Part shown: one piece after another, positions 26,204 to 35,268 of the stretch
Numbering within the stretch: position 1 is the stretch's first letter
How the letters are laid out: each line of letters opens with the position of its first letter
Origin: G963665925 sp963676345
Lineage (GTDB): Bacteria; Bacillota; Clostridia; Peptostreptococcales; Acidaminobacteraceae
Direction of reading: 5' to 3'
NCBI GenBank assembly: GCA_963676345.2
Contig: CAXXTS010000004.1
Coordinates: 186,001 to 250,000, forward strand
DNA: 64,000 nt
Position numbers and translations under genes: made by a program
The notes under the pieces: generated by a model
Seen by the model: only the letters and a program-made list of their open reading frames with translations
The model's database searches: none
What the model was told of the DNA's origin: nothing

Positions 26204-26810
26204 TCCTAAGAAAAAGAAGAAACCCCTGCTCTATCCAGTAGTCTTTATGATCGCTATCACCATGATTTTTACAACTGGCTTGGCATCCCTCAACGCACTC
26301 ACTGCAGACCGTATAAATACTCAGGAAGCCATCAAAAATCAGAGGAGCCTACTCTATGTTTTTAACCAGAACATTCCAGACAGCCTAGAGGAAATCGGCG
26401 CCCAGTATGATGCCACCATCACACAAAAGGACAGCGGTAATAGCCGCTACTACGAAGCCTACGTCGACGGCAAGCTCATTGGATATGCCTTTCCATTTTC
26501 AGGTTCTGGTCTATGGGGCACAATTTGGGGCTATATAGCCCTTACACCAGACTTGTCTCAGGTTGTGGGTGTTGATTTTATCAAGCATTCTGAAACACCA
26601 GGGCTCGGTGGCCGTATTTCTGAAAATTGGTACCGCGATCAGTTCAGAGGCATCACACTTTCTGACAAGACTGATCCAATTGTTTACCGGCCATCAGACG
26701 GGGGCAATGTCGACAGCATTACTGGCGCAACACTGACCTCACAAGCCGTTAGAAACATGATTAACGATGCACTTCTCAAAATTCGCAACAACTGGAAGGG
26801 GGAATTATAA
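26196..26810 (+). CDS. nqrC: Na+-NQR/Rnf-type subunit C (NqrC/RnfG), covalent FMN protein
   Basis: A 204-residue subunit with one N-terminal membrane helix (about 11-33) and an extracytoplasmic FMN-binding domain. The flavinylation motif is TGATLT at 176-181 in DSITGATLTSQAV. SGLWGTIWGY and HSETPGLGGRI are the other family signatures. The FMN would be attached by an ApbE flavin transferase, which is not in this window. It overlaps nqrD by one base (TAATG-type junction). Confidence 0.92.
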   Translation: MPNPKKKKKPLLYPVVFMIAITMIFTTGLASLNALTADRINTQEAIKNQRSLLYVFNQNIPDSLEEIGAQYDATITQKDSGNSRYYEAYVDGKLIGYAFPFSGSGLWGTIWGYIALTPDLSQVVGVDFIKHSETPGLGGRISENWYRDQFRGITLSDKTDPIVYRPSDGGNVDSITGATLTSQAVRNMINDALLKIRNNWKGEL

Positions 26811-27433
26811 TGTCTAAGAAAACAAAAAAAATATTCACCCTTGGTGTCTGGAAGGACAACCCAGTTTACCGGCAAATACTCGGAATTTGCTCTGCACTTG
26901 CCGTTACAAACTTAATGATGAACTCTCTTGTCATGGGTATTGGACTCATTTTTGTAACCAGCTTTTCATCCATGACCGTTTCCCTGCTTCGTAATCATAC
27001 GCCTAAGCATATTCGCATGATGGTACAGACGCTGATTATATCCGGATACGTGATTATTGTTGATATTTTTTTAAAAGCATATATGCCATCTATGAGCGAG
27101 GCACTTGGCCCTTATGTAGGCCTTATTATTACAAACTGCATCATCATGGGGCGGGCAGAGGCATTCGCCCAGTTCAATACACCTCTTGCATCCTTCTTTG
27201 ATGGGCTGGCAAACGGCATTGGATACGCCCTCGTTCTCCTATTCATCGCTTTTTTTAGAGAACTGCTTGGTTTCGGATCATTGATGGGCATTTCAGTTCT
27301 TGGACCAAATTGGGTCAGCTGGACCCTAATGATCATGCCACCAGGTGCATTTTTCATGCTCGGTATTGTTATTTGGATTACCAAACGTTATCTGCCAGAT
27401 GACTCAGAACAAAAAGGAGGTGTCTCTGCATGA
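26810..27433 (+). CDS. nqrD: Na+-NQR/Rnf-type subunit D (NqrD/RnfE)
   Basis: A 207-residue protein with six membrane segments. It keeps the two membrane cysteines that in this family help bind the intramembrane iron centre: C27 in GICSALAVT and C110 in TNCIIMGRAEAFA. NqrD and NqrE have inverted topologies and pair at the core of the complex. It overlaps nqrE by 4 bp, so translation is coupled. Confidence 0.93.
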   Translation: MSKKTKKIFTLGVWKDNPVYRQILGICSALAVTNLMMNSLVMGIGLIFVTSFSSMTVSLLRNHTPKHIRMMVQTLIISGYVIIVDIFLKAYMPSMSEALGPYVGLIITNCIIMGRAEAFAQFNTPLASFFDGLANGIGYALVLLFIAFFRELLGFGSLMGISVLGPNWVSWTLMIMPPGAFFMLGIVIWITKRYLPDDSEQKGGVSA

Positions 27434-28020
27434 TTGAAATACATCCACTGGTTATTTTCTTCGCTGCAATTTTCACCAATAATATGATCCTGTCGAATTT
27501 CCTTGGCATGTGCTCCTTTATTGCCGTTTCAAGTGAAATCAAGACATCACTTAGTCTGGGACAGGCTGTCACTTTTGTTCTGACTTTTACAACCCTGCTC
27601 AATTATTTGGTTTACCACTACATAATGGTACCTCTTGGAATTGAGTATCTGCGCTATATTGTTTTTATCATTGTCATTGCAGCCTTTGTTCAACTCGTTG
27701 AAATGATCATTGACCGCTATTTTCAAACACTTTATTATGCACTGGGCATATTTCTACCCCTTATTACCGTAAACTGCGCCATTTTAGGGGTCTCCCTTTT
27801 CATGGTCATTCGAGACTACTCCCTGCTACAATCAATGGCTTTTGGTCTGGGTTCTGGCCTGGGATGGACCCTTGCAATTGTCATGCTTGCAGGTATTAGA
27901 AAACGCATTCGAAACAATCCCTTGCCGCGTGGCCTTGAAGGTCCGGGCATTACCTTAATCATTACTGGCCTCATGGCACTTGCATTTGTCGGTTTTTCAG
28001 GCATGGTACAAATTCAGTAG
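27430..28020 (+). CDS. nqrE: Na+-NQR/Rnf-type subunit E (NqrE/RnfA)
   Basis: A 196-residue, six-helix partner of NqrD. The cysteines C28 (NFLGMCSFIAVS) and C116 (LITVNCAILG) complete the four-cysteine intramembrane iron site. The start (HPLVIFFAAIFTNNMILSNFLG) is the usual family start. A 16-bp gap with AAGGAGG separates it from nqrF. Confidence 0.93.
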   Translation: MIEIHPLVIFFAAIFTNNMILSNFLGMCSFIAVSSEIKTSLSLGQAVTFVLTFTTLLNYLVYHYIMVPLGIEYLRYIVFIIVIAAFVQLVEMIIDRYFQTLYYALGIFLPLITVNCAILGVSLFMVIRDYSLLQSMAFGLGSGLGWTLAIVMLAGIRKRIRNNPLPRGLEGPGITLIITGLMALAFVGFSGMVQIQ

Positions 28021-28036
28021 ATAAGGAGGCGCACTT

Positions 28037-29137
28037 ATGGAAGTTATCATTACTCAAGTTCTTGTCGTCTCTGGTATATCTGGCGTTCTTGCCTTGCTGC
28101 TCTCTATAGCAAACAGGACCATTGCCAACTACGGCGAAAAGAAACTGACCATCAATGATGAGAAGCAGTACACCGTTGACGGCGGCGATACCCTTTTATC
28201 CACGCTGATATCAGAAGAAATTTTCATACCCTCTGCTTGTGGCGGCAAGGGCAGCTGTGGTTACTGCAAGGTACACGTTCAAGATGGCGGCGGTCAGTTC
28301 CTGCCTACTGAGGCGGGATACGTTACACCTGAGGAGCAAAAAGAAGGGGTTCGACTTTCGTGTCAGGTTAAGGTAAAAGAAGACATTCGCATAGAAATTC
28401 CAGAAGAGCTGTTCAATGTGCGTCAATATGATTACACAGTTGAAAAGCTCGATTTGGTCACCCCCAAAATTAAACACTTGCGGCTGACCCTTCCTGAAGA
28501 TAAGGAAATTTCATTCAAACCAGGGCAATACATTCAAATACTGGCTCCTACCTATCCTGGAAATGATGAAGAGGTATATAGGGCCTACTCAATCGCTTCG
28601 GCACCTTCTGATAAAAAAGCCATTGAGCTTTTTATCGGTTATGTCCCCGAGGGGATATGTACCACATACATCCATCAGCACCTCAAACTAAATGACCGCT
28701 TGACCATAGTCGGCCCATTTGGTGATTTTTACTACCATCAAAATGACCGCGAAATGTATATGGTGGCTGTGGGTACAGGAATGGCACCCATCATGTCTAT
28801 TTTGAAACACATGCGTGATGAAAAAGTAAATCGGAAAGTGACATTTTTCTTTGGGGCTAGGTCAGGAGATGACCTCTATATGATGGATGTTCTCAAAGAC
28901 ATTGAGAAAAGTCTTCCCAATTTCACGCTTAAATGCTGTTTGTCACGCCCTAAGGAAGAGGACAACTGGTCTGGAGAAAAAGGCCGTGTTACCGACCTAA
29001 TTGACAAATATGTCGAAAATGCAGCTGAAAGCGAAGCCTATTTATGTGGCAGTCCCAAGGTGATTGATTCCGTTGTCGAAAAGCTCCATGCCAAGGGCAT
29101 GCCAGAAGCACATATTTACTACGATAAATTTGAATAA
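28037..29137 (+). CDS. nqrF: NADH-oxidising subunit F (NqrF-type) of the Nqr-like complex
   Basis: A 366-residue subunit with an N-terminal membrane helix (about 5-25), a plant-type [2Fe-2S] domain with C68, C74, C77 and C109, an FAD domain with RAYS at 182-185, and an NADH-binding domain with GTGMAP at 246-251, CLSRP and YLCGSPKVI, ending YYDKFE. This is NqrF, not RnfB or RnfC: electrons would enter from NADH, not ferredoxin. NqrA, the usual quinone-side subunit, is not encoded before nqrB or after nqrF. The protein is shorter than typical NqrF (about 408 residues). Confidence 0.93.
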   Translation: MEVIITQVLVVSGISGVLALLLSIANRTIANYGEKKLTINDEKQYTVDGGDTLLSTLISEEIFIPSACGGKGSCGYCKVHVQDGGGQFLPTEAGYVTPEEQKEGVRLSCQVKVKEDIRIEIPEELFNVRQYDYTVEKLDLVTPKIKHLRLTLPEDKEISFKPGQYIQILAPTYPGNDEEVYRAYSIASAPSDKKAIELFIGYVPEGICTTYIHQHLKLNDRLTIVGPFGDFYYHQNDREMYMVAVGTGMAPIMSILKHMRDEKVNRKVTFFFGARSGDDLYMMDVLKDIEKSLPNFTLKCCLSRPKEEDNWSGEKGRVTDLIDKYVENAAESEAYLCGSPKVIDSVVEKLHAKGMPEAHIYYDKFE

Positions 29138-29150
29138 AAATAAAGTCTTT

Positions 29151-29265
29151 AAGGGTGTCGTACAGGCCAATAAGTACGCACCCTTCTTGACGCCTGCATG
29201 TACAAGCTGGGCAAAAAATATTACAATAAACATAGGGCGGACTTTCCAGTACAGGCTGGGAAAGA
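29151..29265 (+). other. Two hairpins between nqrF and pepV
   Basis: GGGTGtCGTAC (29153-29163) pairs with GTACGCACCC (29174-29183), and CTTTCCAG (29242-29249) pairs with CTGGGAAAG (29255-29263). Neither has a proper T-run. They may slow transcription or protect the nqr mRNA 3' end; no clear terminator separates nqrF from pepV. Confidence 0.45.
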
Positions 29266-29323
29266 CCGGTTATCATAACACCCATTACGTGAGTAGTCGG
29301 GCACAAAGAACGGGGGAATACAT

Positions 29324-30709
29324 ATGGATTTTAAGCAACAAGTAGACCATGTCATGGATGATCTTGTGAAAGACATTCAAGGTTTAATTCGCATCAAAAG
29401 CGTGGAAGCACCTTCAGAGGGTAACATGCCCTTTGGAAAAGGGGTTCAAGATGCCCTAGACTATACATTAAATCTTGGCAAATCTATGGGATTTGAAGTG
29501 AAAAATGTCGACAACTATGCAGGGCATATTGAACTCGGTGAAGGAGATGACATTCTTGCTGTACTGGCACATCTAGATGTGGTGCCAGAAGGCTCTAACT
29601 GGGACTATGATCCCTACGGTGGTCAAATCGATGACGGGCGCATTTACGGACGTGGAACCATCGACAACAAGGGCCCTGCCGTATCGGCACTCTACGCTAT
29701 GAAGCTATTAAAAGATGCCGGCATACCGATAAATAAACGCATTCGACTGATTCTCGGAACGAATGAAGAAACGGGTTGGAAAGGCATCAACTACTATATG
29801 GACCGTGAAGAAACCCCGACAATGGGCTTCACGCCAGATGCAGATTTCCCAGCAATTCATGGTGAAATGGGTATTCTCATCTTTGATCTTGTCAAATCAT
29901 TTAAGGATCGCATTGAAGACGGAGGTATTGAAGTCCTTAAAATTAAGGGCGGCAATGCACCGAATATGGTTCCAGACTATGCTGAAGCACACCTTAAGGT
30001 TACTAAGGAAATTGGACATATTTTAGAGGCCTATAACAAGGACAAAGATGCAAAGCTGGAAATGGAAGCTGACGGTGCCGTAACCATTGTCAAGTCTTAC
30101 GGTATTTCTGCCCACGGCAGTACACCTGAAGTCGGCAAGAATGCCATCTCTTATTTAATGGATTTCTTAAACTACATCGATCTTCAAATTGGCGATGTGA
30201 CAAACTTTGTAAGGGACTATGCCCGCTTAATCGGCCTCGAATACAACGGTCAGCATATCGGCTGCGGCCTTGAAGATGAATACGGCAAACTTGTTTTCAA
30301 TGTCGGCGTCATTGATTTTGACAATAATGAAGGCCGCATAAGTGTAAATGTACGCTACCCAATTACAGAATCCGTTGACAAGGTATACAGCGGCATAGAA
30401 GATGCGCTCGATATGACCGGCATTAATATTGTTAAGCATGAGCACCTAGAGCCAATATACCTGCCACCGGACCACGACCTGATTACAGCACTCATGGATA
30501 CCTACTACGAAGTCACTGGCGACAATACACCGCCTGTAACCATCGGGGGCGGTACCTATGCGCGTTCCATGAAAAATGCAGTTGCATTTGGTCCGCTTTT
30601 CCCAGGAAAAGAAGAGACCGCACACCAGAAAAATGAGTATCTGGAACTTGAAGACTTAAAGACAATGACGCATATCTATGCAAATGCGCTCTATAAATTG
30701 TCACGATAA
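29324..30709 (+). CDS. pepV: Dipeptidase PepV (M20 metallopeptidase)
   Basis: A 461-residue cytoplasmic di-zinc dipeptidase that releases amino acids from dipeptides with broad specificity. Metal-ligand blocks are visible: AHLDVVP, GRGTIDNKGP, GTNEETGWKG, FTPDADFP and, near the end, the HQ of ETAHQKNEY. ARSMKNAVAFGPLFPG is typical of PepV. Start ATG has GGGGGAA about 8 nt upstream. A strong terminator follows. It fits an amino-acid- or peptide-fermenting anaerobe. Confidence 0.93.
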   Translation: MDFKQQVDHVMDDLVKDIQGLIRIKSVEAPSEGNMPFGKGVQDALDYTLNLGKSMGFEVKNVDNYAGHIELGEGDDILAVLAHLDVVPEGSNWDYDPYGGQIDDGRIYGRGTIDNKGPAVSALYAMKLLKDAGIPINKRIRLILGTNEETGWKGINYYMDREETPTMGFTPDADFPAIHGEMGILIFDLVKSFKDRIEDGGIEVLKIKGGNAPNMVPDYAEAHLKVTKEIGHILEAYNKDKDAKLEMEADGAVTIVKSYGISAHGSTPEVGKNAISYLMDFLNYIDLQIGDVTNFVRDYARLIGLEYNGQHIGCGLEDEYGKLVFNVGVIDFDNNEGRISVNVRYPITESVDKVYSGIEDALDMTGINIVKHEHLEPIYLPPDHDLITALMDTYYEVTGDNTPPVTIGGGTYARSMKNAVAFGPLFPGKEETAHQKNEYLELEDLKTMTHIYANALYKLSR

Positions 30710-30739
30710 TTTACAGGGTGTTCTATCTTAAAAACAGTA

Positions 30740-30784
30740 AAACCAGCAAGCTTATGTTATCTTCATAGGCTTGCTGGTTTTTTT
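30740..30784 (+). terminator. Terminator of pepV
   Basis: AAACCAGCAAGC (30740-30751) pairs exactly with GCTTGCTGGTTT (30769-30780), followed by a run of seven T. Confidence 0.92.
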
Positions 30785-30810
30785 AGCATTACACACCCGT
30801 TTGTGTGTCC

Positions 30811-32562
30811 TTAATTCATTTCTGACAAATTGGAATCCTGCTGGAGCTGCTCTTTAAAGGCAATATTGGTTCTGTTGAGTTTAAAGTACAGTGCGTCAAT
30901 AAACATCATAAGCAGTTTATTGCCAAGATCCGGTTCATTCTCCATTAAATGCTCTAAATCTTCTTTTGATATGGTCAATGTTTCCACGAACTCACTGGCA
31001 AGACCAGTAGAATTGTACTTCTTCTTCTTTTGAACCAGGAAGGTTTCTCCAATAATACCGTTGCTGCATACCGTTCCAAGAAGCACTTCTTCTTCGCTCT
31101 CATTATATTTGACAATGCGCACACAGCCTTTGAGAATCATAAAGAGTTCCAGCTTGTCACTGCCCTCTTTAAAAAGGCGCTCATCCGTATTGTAAGCCCG
31201 CATTTTAGTAACTTGTGCAAGCCTTGCAAGCTCGGTATCTGTAAACTGTTCAAAGGCTCTGAACTTATGCAGGTTTTCTACAATGACACGCTTTGACATA
31301 TTTTCATATTTGTCATGGTCAATTGTATACACCACACGCGAAACATTGTTCGTCTCCACTTCCTTGCGCAGGACCTGTCTAAACTTAATGGTCATTTCTA
31401 TAAGCTTTGTCCAGTCCTTCTGCTTCTTACGATACTCTGTGAATGGATCAATCTTAGGAAGGGCTTCGTATTTGCTCAGGTATACATTTCGAATGGATTC
31501 CCTGCAACCGTCAATGTTACCTTCTGATAAATACTCCAGGGCCAGCAGCATGTTGGTCTTGAATATCTTGTCTTCCAAATCCTGCTTCATAAAGTCCCCA
31601 GGATAGGGATCAAAATCTTCCGCTGTTACACGATTCATGTTGTTGACTTCATACTGTGCATTTATTTTAGCCTGCTCATATAAGAACCTGTAAATATCTT
31701 CTCTAAACCGTTTCCAAATTGGATGGTTTTTCTTTGGCGGCAAATGCTTAATGCTCAGTTTGTTGTCTAGGAAAAAGTCATATCCAAACATTTTGGAATT
31801 AAGAACGTAGTCAATATCTTCCCCACGGGTTACCGTACTGTCAAATGGCACCATTCTGAACAGGTTCTTGTGAATAACCATGGCCCCACCAAATGCAAAT
31901 GGCGTTACCTTCAGCCTTGGCTCACAACCGATGATTTTGTCAAATGCGCTGGTTTTTGACCCAAACCGGTTCCAGTAGGTCATCCAAGGCACAATATCCA
32001 CATCATCATAAAACTCATCGTACTTATTGAGATAATAACCTGCAATGCCGTAGATACTCTTGCCGTAGATTCGCTTTCCGATAAATTCTGTCGCCATATC
32101 CACCCAGTCGGGATTTTCAAACACTTCATCGTCATCAATCAGTATGGTCACATCGGATGACAGGAGCTGTGCGGTGTACAAACAAATATTACGCACATTC
32201 GAATATCCTTTCAAGTTAAGCAGTTCATTTGCGCGCTCGCTTAAACCTTGTTCACGTAAGAAGCCTTTAATATTTCGAAGGTTCTTTTGTGTAAACAAGT
32301 AAACATCCATATCCAGATCTGCTTTTCTGACAATTTCCTGTACCCGCTTTTCAGCGGCATCTTCAACATCATCTGCCGTAGGGCACACTGGAATGACTAA
32401 CTTGAAGTTTTGATTTTTTAACTTTTTAATGCTTTCCAACGTTCTGCCAAGTGTGTCATCTCCATCGAGAGGCGTTGGATGGTCGTATACTGCGTCGCCT
32501 TCATGCCACGGGTCCGCCTTCTCCCGAGACCAATAAGTTGGAATGACCATACTGATGTTCAT
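30811..32562 (-). CDS. Glycosyltransferase fused to a C-terminal cNMP-binding-type domain
   Basis: A 583-residue cytoplasmic protein. Residues 1-290 look like a GT-A-fold glycosyltransferase: VIPTYW near the start, a DDD metal/nucleotide motif at 143-145 (TILIDDDEVFENP) and TRGEDIDY at 245-252, where GT2 enzymes keep their acidic acceptor motif. A helical linker (about 300-430) leads to a cNMP-type beta-barrel (about 433-565; FKEG, ELFMILKGCVRIV, GIIGETFLV). The phosphate-binding arginine expected after GE..L is missing (QKKKKYNST instead), so the ligand may not be cAMP or cGMP. It ends the three-gene glycosyltransferase cluster. Confidence 0.75.
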   Translation of the reverse strand: MNISMVIPTYWSREKADPWHEGDAVYDHPTPLDGDDTLGRTLESIKKLKNQNFKLVIPVCPTADDVEDAAEKRVQEIVRKADLDMDVYLFTQKNLRNIKGFLREQGLSERANELLNLKGYSNVRNICLYTAQLLSSDVTILIDDDEVFENPDWVDMATEFIGKRIYGKSIYGIAGYYLNKYDEFYDDVDIVPWMTYWNRFGSKTSAFDKIIGCEPRLKVTPFAFGGAMVIHKNLFRMVPFDSTVTRGEDIDYVLNSKMFGYDFFLDNKLSIKHLPPKKNHPIWKRFREDIYRFLYEQAKINAQYEVNNMNRVTAEDFDPYPGDFMKQDLEDKIFKTNMLLALEYLSEGNIDGCRESIRNVYLSKYEALPKIDPFTEYRKKQKDWTKLIEMTIKFRQVLRKEVETNNVSRVVYTIDHDKYENMSKRVIVENLHKFRAFEQFTDTELARLAQVTKMRAYNTDERLFKEGSDKLELFMILKGCVRIVKYNESEEEVLLGTVCSNGIIGETFLVQKKKKYNSTGLASEFVETLTISKEDLEHLMENEPDLGNKLLMMFIDALYFKLNRTNIAFKEQLQQDSNLSEMN

Positions 32563-32653
32563 ACGTTTTTACGCTCCTTTCAATCCTGTCCACACCATGT
32601 ATTTCATTTTTAAGTGTAAAGAAGGCTTGATGCATCCACCAAGCCCCTCTACG

Positions 32654-33844
32654 CTATACAAGCGTTTTATATAATGCTTCAACGGCCTTTATTGAATGTT
32701 TCCACGAGAATGATTCCAGTGCATACGCGGCACATGCCTTAGCTCTTGTGTCCTTGTCAGAATGCAAAATTTCTTGTGTAATGGCATCGGCCAGACTTAA
32801 ATCGTCCTCAACTGGAACCAGTCTGCCTACGGACTCCGTAATAAAATCTGGCAGCCCGCCCTGATTGGTTCCAACAACAGGTGTTCCGCAAGCGAGGGCT
32901 TCTATGGCAACAAGACCAAACGGTTCCGTTCGCGAAGGCACCGTACTCACATCTGCAATATTGTACAAGTCCACCAGCTGTTTCTGATTAACATGACCTA
33001 GAAAATGTACGTTGTTTAGTCCCAGTTCCCGTTTAAGACGCGTCAACTCATCATAGAGCTCTCCATTGCCTGCAATAAGCGTCATGATATCTCCAATTTC
33101 TCTTTCATAATGCTTTGCAGCCTTCAGTAATACATCAATACCCTTAAAGTGTGTCAGTTTACCAGCAAATGAAACAATGTGCTTTGAAGTGGTATCTATA
33201 TTGAAACTTCTCAGCACCGCGCTCACATCAAGTTCTGGCTTAACCATGAATAAATTCTCATCGTAGCCGTTCATGATGAGTTCACACTGTGACTCAGGTA
33301 CGCCGTAAAGTTCTTTTACTTCACTGTGGACCTGCTTGGAAATCGTGATGATTTTTTTTGCTTTTTTTGCGCCTTCTATGGCATATGGATGGTAACGCTC
33401 ATCTTTTACAAAGCCTTTTAGGTCTGTCCCATGAGCTGTGACAATATAAGGCACACCGGTCTGCGCAGCTGCATATGGCGTAATCCATAAATGCTGTGCA
33501 TGAATCAGGTCCGGCTTAAAGCTTTCAACTTCCTCTTTTGCCACCTGTACAAACAGATCTACATAAGCCTTCATCTGATCATTCGAAAGTGCATAATAAG
33601 TATTATTGCTTCTCGGATGAGAAGTGAAACATGGGAAATTGAAAGGCAGGTCTGCTACACTCTGTGTTCCATCTTGAAATTTAATGATTCTGCTTTCAAA
33701 CCCATCGTAGTGCTGTTCTCTTAGTTCTGGGTAGACTACCTTGACCTCATGGCCTAGCGCACTCAACTCCTTCGCTAGATTCATCGTGTAAATGCCGCTG
33801 CCTGACCCTTCCAACGGAAAGTGATTCATAATGAGCACTCTCAT
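32654..33844 (-). CDS. GT4-family glycosyltransferase
   Basis: A 396-residue GT-B enzyme of family GT4. It shows GSGIYTMNLAKELSALGHEV at the N-terminus, HAQHLW and VTAHGTD in the acceptor domain, and the donor-binding EX7E block SRTEPFGLVAIEALACGTPVVG near residues 312-333. The ATG at 33844 is preferred: GGAGGG (33851-33856) is 6 nt upstream, while another ATG at 33850 touches that site. The start lies inside the 3' end of the upstream glycosyltransferase gene (98-bp overlap). Donor and acceptor are unknown. Confidence 0.88.
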   Translation of the reverse strand: MRVLIMNHFPLEGSGSGIYTMNLAKELSALGHEVKVVYPELREQHYDGFESRIIKFQDGTQSVADLPFNFPCFTSHPRSNNTYYALSNDQMKAYVDLFVQVAKEEVESFKPDLIHAQHLWITPYAAAQTGVPYIVTAHGTDLKGFVKDERYHPYAIEGAKKAKKIITISKQVHSEVKELYGVPESQCELIMNGYDENLFMVKPELDVSAVLRSFNIDTTSKHIVSFAGKLTHFKGIDVLLKAAKHYEREIGDIMTLIAGNGELYDELTRLKRELGLNNVHFLGHVNQKQLVDLYNIADVSTVPSRTEPFGLVAIEALACGTPVVGTNQGGLPDFITESVGRLVPVEDDLSLADAITQEILHSDKDTRAKACAAYALESFSWKHSIKAVEALYKTLV

Positions 33845-35018
33845 ATTCATCCCTCCAAACTTTGTATTTTGATATAAATTCAGTCCAACTTTTTGCCATT
33901 TTTTTATACTCTGAAATCATGTCTTCCAGATGGGCATAAGATGCATCCAGCGCCCTTGGAAGCTCTAGGAATCGTTCATCACTTAAATATGCCGCAACTG
34001 CCTGTGCACCAATTTCCAGCTCCTTGCGCTGCTCTTCATAAATTGCCTTGGTGTCTTTCTTTGTCAGCCAGTTGAGGAATGCATTTCGACCGATCCATCC
34101 CATACATGCATAAAAAAAACGATCTCGTATGTCTTTGTCTGTGAGAATGTCTGGCACTCTCGGATAATGTCCATAAGTATTGTGGAAAATTCTAAGATCG
34201 ATATCCATACAATTGAGCGTCTGAGAGCGCTCAAGTTCAAGTCCCAGAAGTGTGTCTTCACCCCGGGTTAAGTATTTTTGCCCATCAAACTCATAGACCG
34301 ATGAAAAAAATGGGAGCATGTGCTCAAATATACTTAATTTAATGGCTACATTGCCCCCAAGAATTTTGTTTGTTTTAAATGGATACCGTTGTGGATAGTT
34401 TGCAGGTACAAAACAATGATGGTCCATGCCTGCTTGTAAAAAGTCACAAACGCCTTCTTTTTGGAGCCCTCTATACAGCATTTCCATACCACTGAACTTC
34501 ATTGGTGGTATGATGTAATAGCCTGAATAGTCACTGGTAGTGATCATGACCGAGTCCATGGATAAGTACTTCATGTGCTCTCCGACAAAGTCAACCTCGT
34601 GCTTGATTACACCGTTGATTGTGTCAACGAGCATTTTGGGGTAAACATCTGTGTCTACAAAAATTAAGATATCAGAACCTGTAAGCATGGACTTCATGAC
34701 AACATTGTTTCTGTTCTTGCCATAACTGACCAAGCCGGAATCGTTAAGATGCTTGCATGTCACCAAGGTTTCAATTGAGTCTTTGGTCATGCCGATTTCT
34801 TTCAGGGTACTGCACATCTCATCCGCTTGATTGATTTTTACGAGATGTACGGGGACACGCTTTTCGAGTTCTCGAACAGCGTCTGGATTTGCTACTCCGG
34901 TGTATGCGATAACAACGCTGTATATTTCATGCCCAAATCTTTTAGCATTGTCCAGAAATTCATCAAGTGGTTCTGCGGATTGGATTTCTCTGGTAATCAT
35001 CCCGAACGAGATATTCAT
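33747..35018 (-). CDS. Putative GT-A glycosyltransferase, first gene of the cluster
   Basis: A 423-residue protein starting at the ATG 35016-35018 with AAGGAGGG 7 nt upstream; an in-frame TTG at 35039 is not needed. The N-terminal half has a GT2-like nucleotide-sugar fold with a DxD motif in ILIFVDTDVYP, then GGNVAIKLSIFEHMLPFF and RGEDTLLGLELE, matching the GED motif of its neighbour at 30811. The C-terminal third is helical and charged. The last ~30 residues overlap the next gene in another frame and look low in family character, so a recent stop-codon loss or frameshift there is possible. Confidence 0.7.
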   Translation of the reverse strand: MNISFGMITREIQSAEPLDEFLDNAKRFGHEIYSVVIAYTGVANPDAVRELEKRVPVHLVKINQADEMCSTLKEIGMTKDSIETLVTCKHLNDSGLVSYGKNRNNVVMKSMLTGSDILIFVDTDVYPKMLVDTINGVIKHEVDFVGEHMKYLSMDSVMITTSDYSGYYIIPPMKFSGMEMLYRGLQKEGVCDFLQAGMDHHCFVPANYPQRYPFKTNKILGGNVAIKLSIFEHMLPFFSSVYEFDGQKYLTRGEDTLLGLELERSQTLNCMDIDLRIFHNTYGHYPRVPDILTDKDIRDRFFYACMGWIGRNAFLNWLTKKDTKAIYEEQRKELEIGAQAVAAYLSDERFLELPRALDASYAHLEDMISEYKKMAKSWTEFISKYKVWRDEYESAHYESLSVGRVRQRHLHDESSEGVECARP

Positions 35019-35139
35019 AGTACAACCCTCCTTCAACAAATATTTTTCACATAAGGTATGTTCCTTATACCCAAATTAACAAAGAATTAACATGAGGCAA
35101 TCTCCTTGTGCTTATATACATGCTGGCATGATGGCACTT

Positions 35140-35200
35140 AACGTGCACTCAACATTTGGGTGGCTATAGTCTAAGGCGGGTTCGCTTGTGCCCTAGGCGC
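35140..35200 (+). repeat. Possible degenerate hairpin-repeat unit
   Basis: GTGCACTC at about 35143 and TTGTGCCCTAGGCGC (35186-35200) resemble the ends of the locus 1 units (GCACCGTG...CCCTAGAGGCGC in its degenerate copy), again next to a hairpin (35212-35246). The central stem is not intact, so membership is uncertain. Confidence 0.3.
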
Positions 35201-35211
35201 AGTTAAAAGCT

Positions 35212-35246
35212 AAAACGCCGTACATCCTATTTGGATGTCGGCGTTT
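35212..35246 (-). terminator. Terminator of the DinG-like gene
   Basis: AAAACGCCG-t-ACATCC (35212-35227) pairs with GGATGT-CGGCGTTT (35233-35246) around one bulge. On the minus strand it is followed by TTTTAGCTTTT. Confidence 0.75.
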
Positions 35247-35268
35247 ATAAAGTAGTCTATTATTATTT

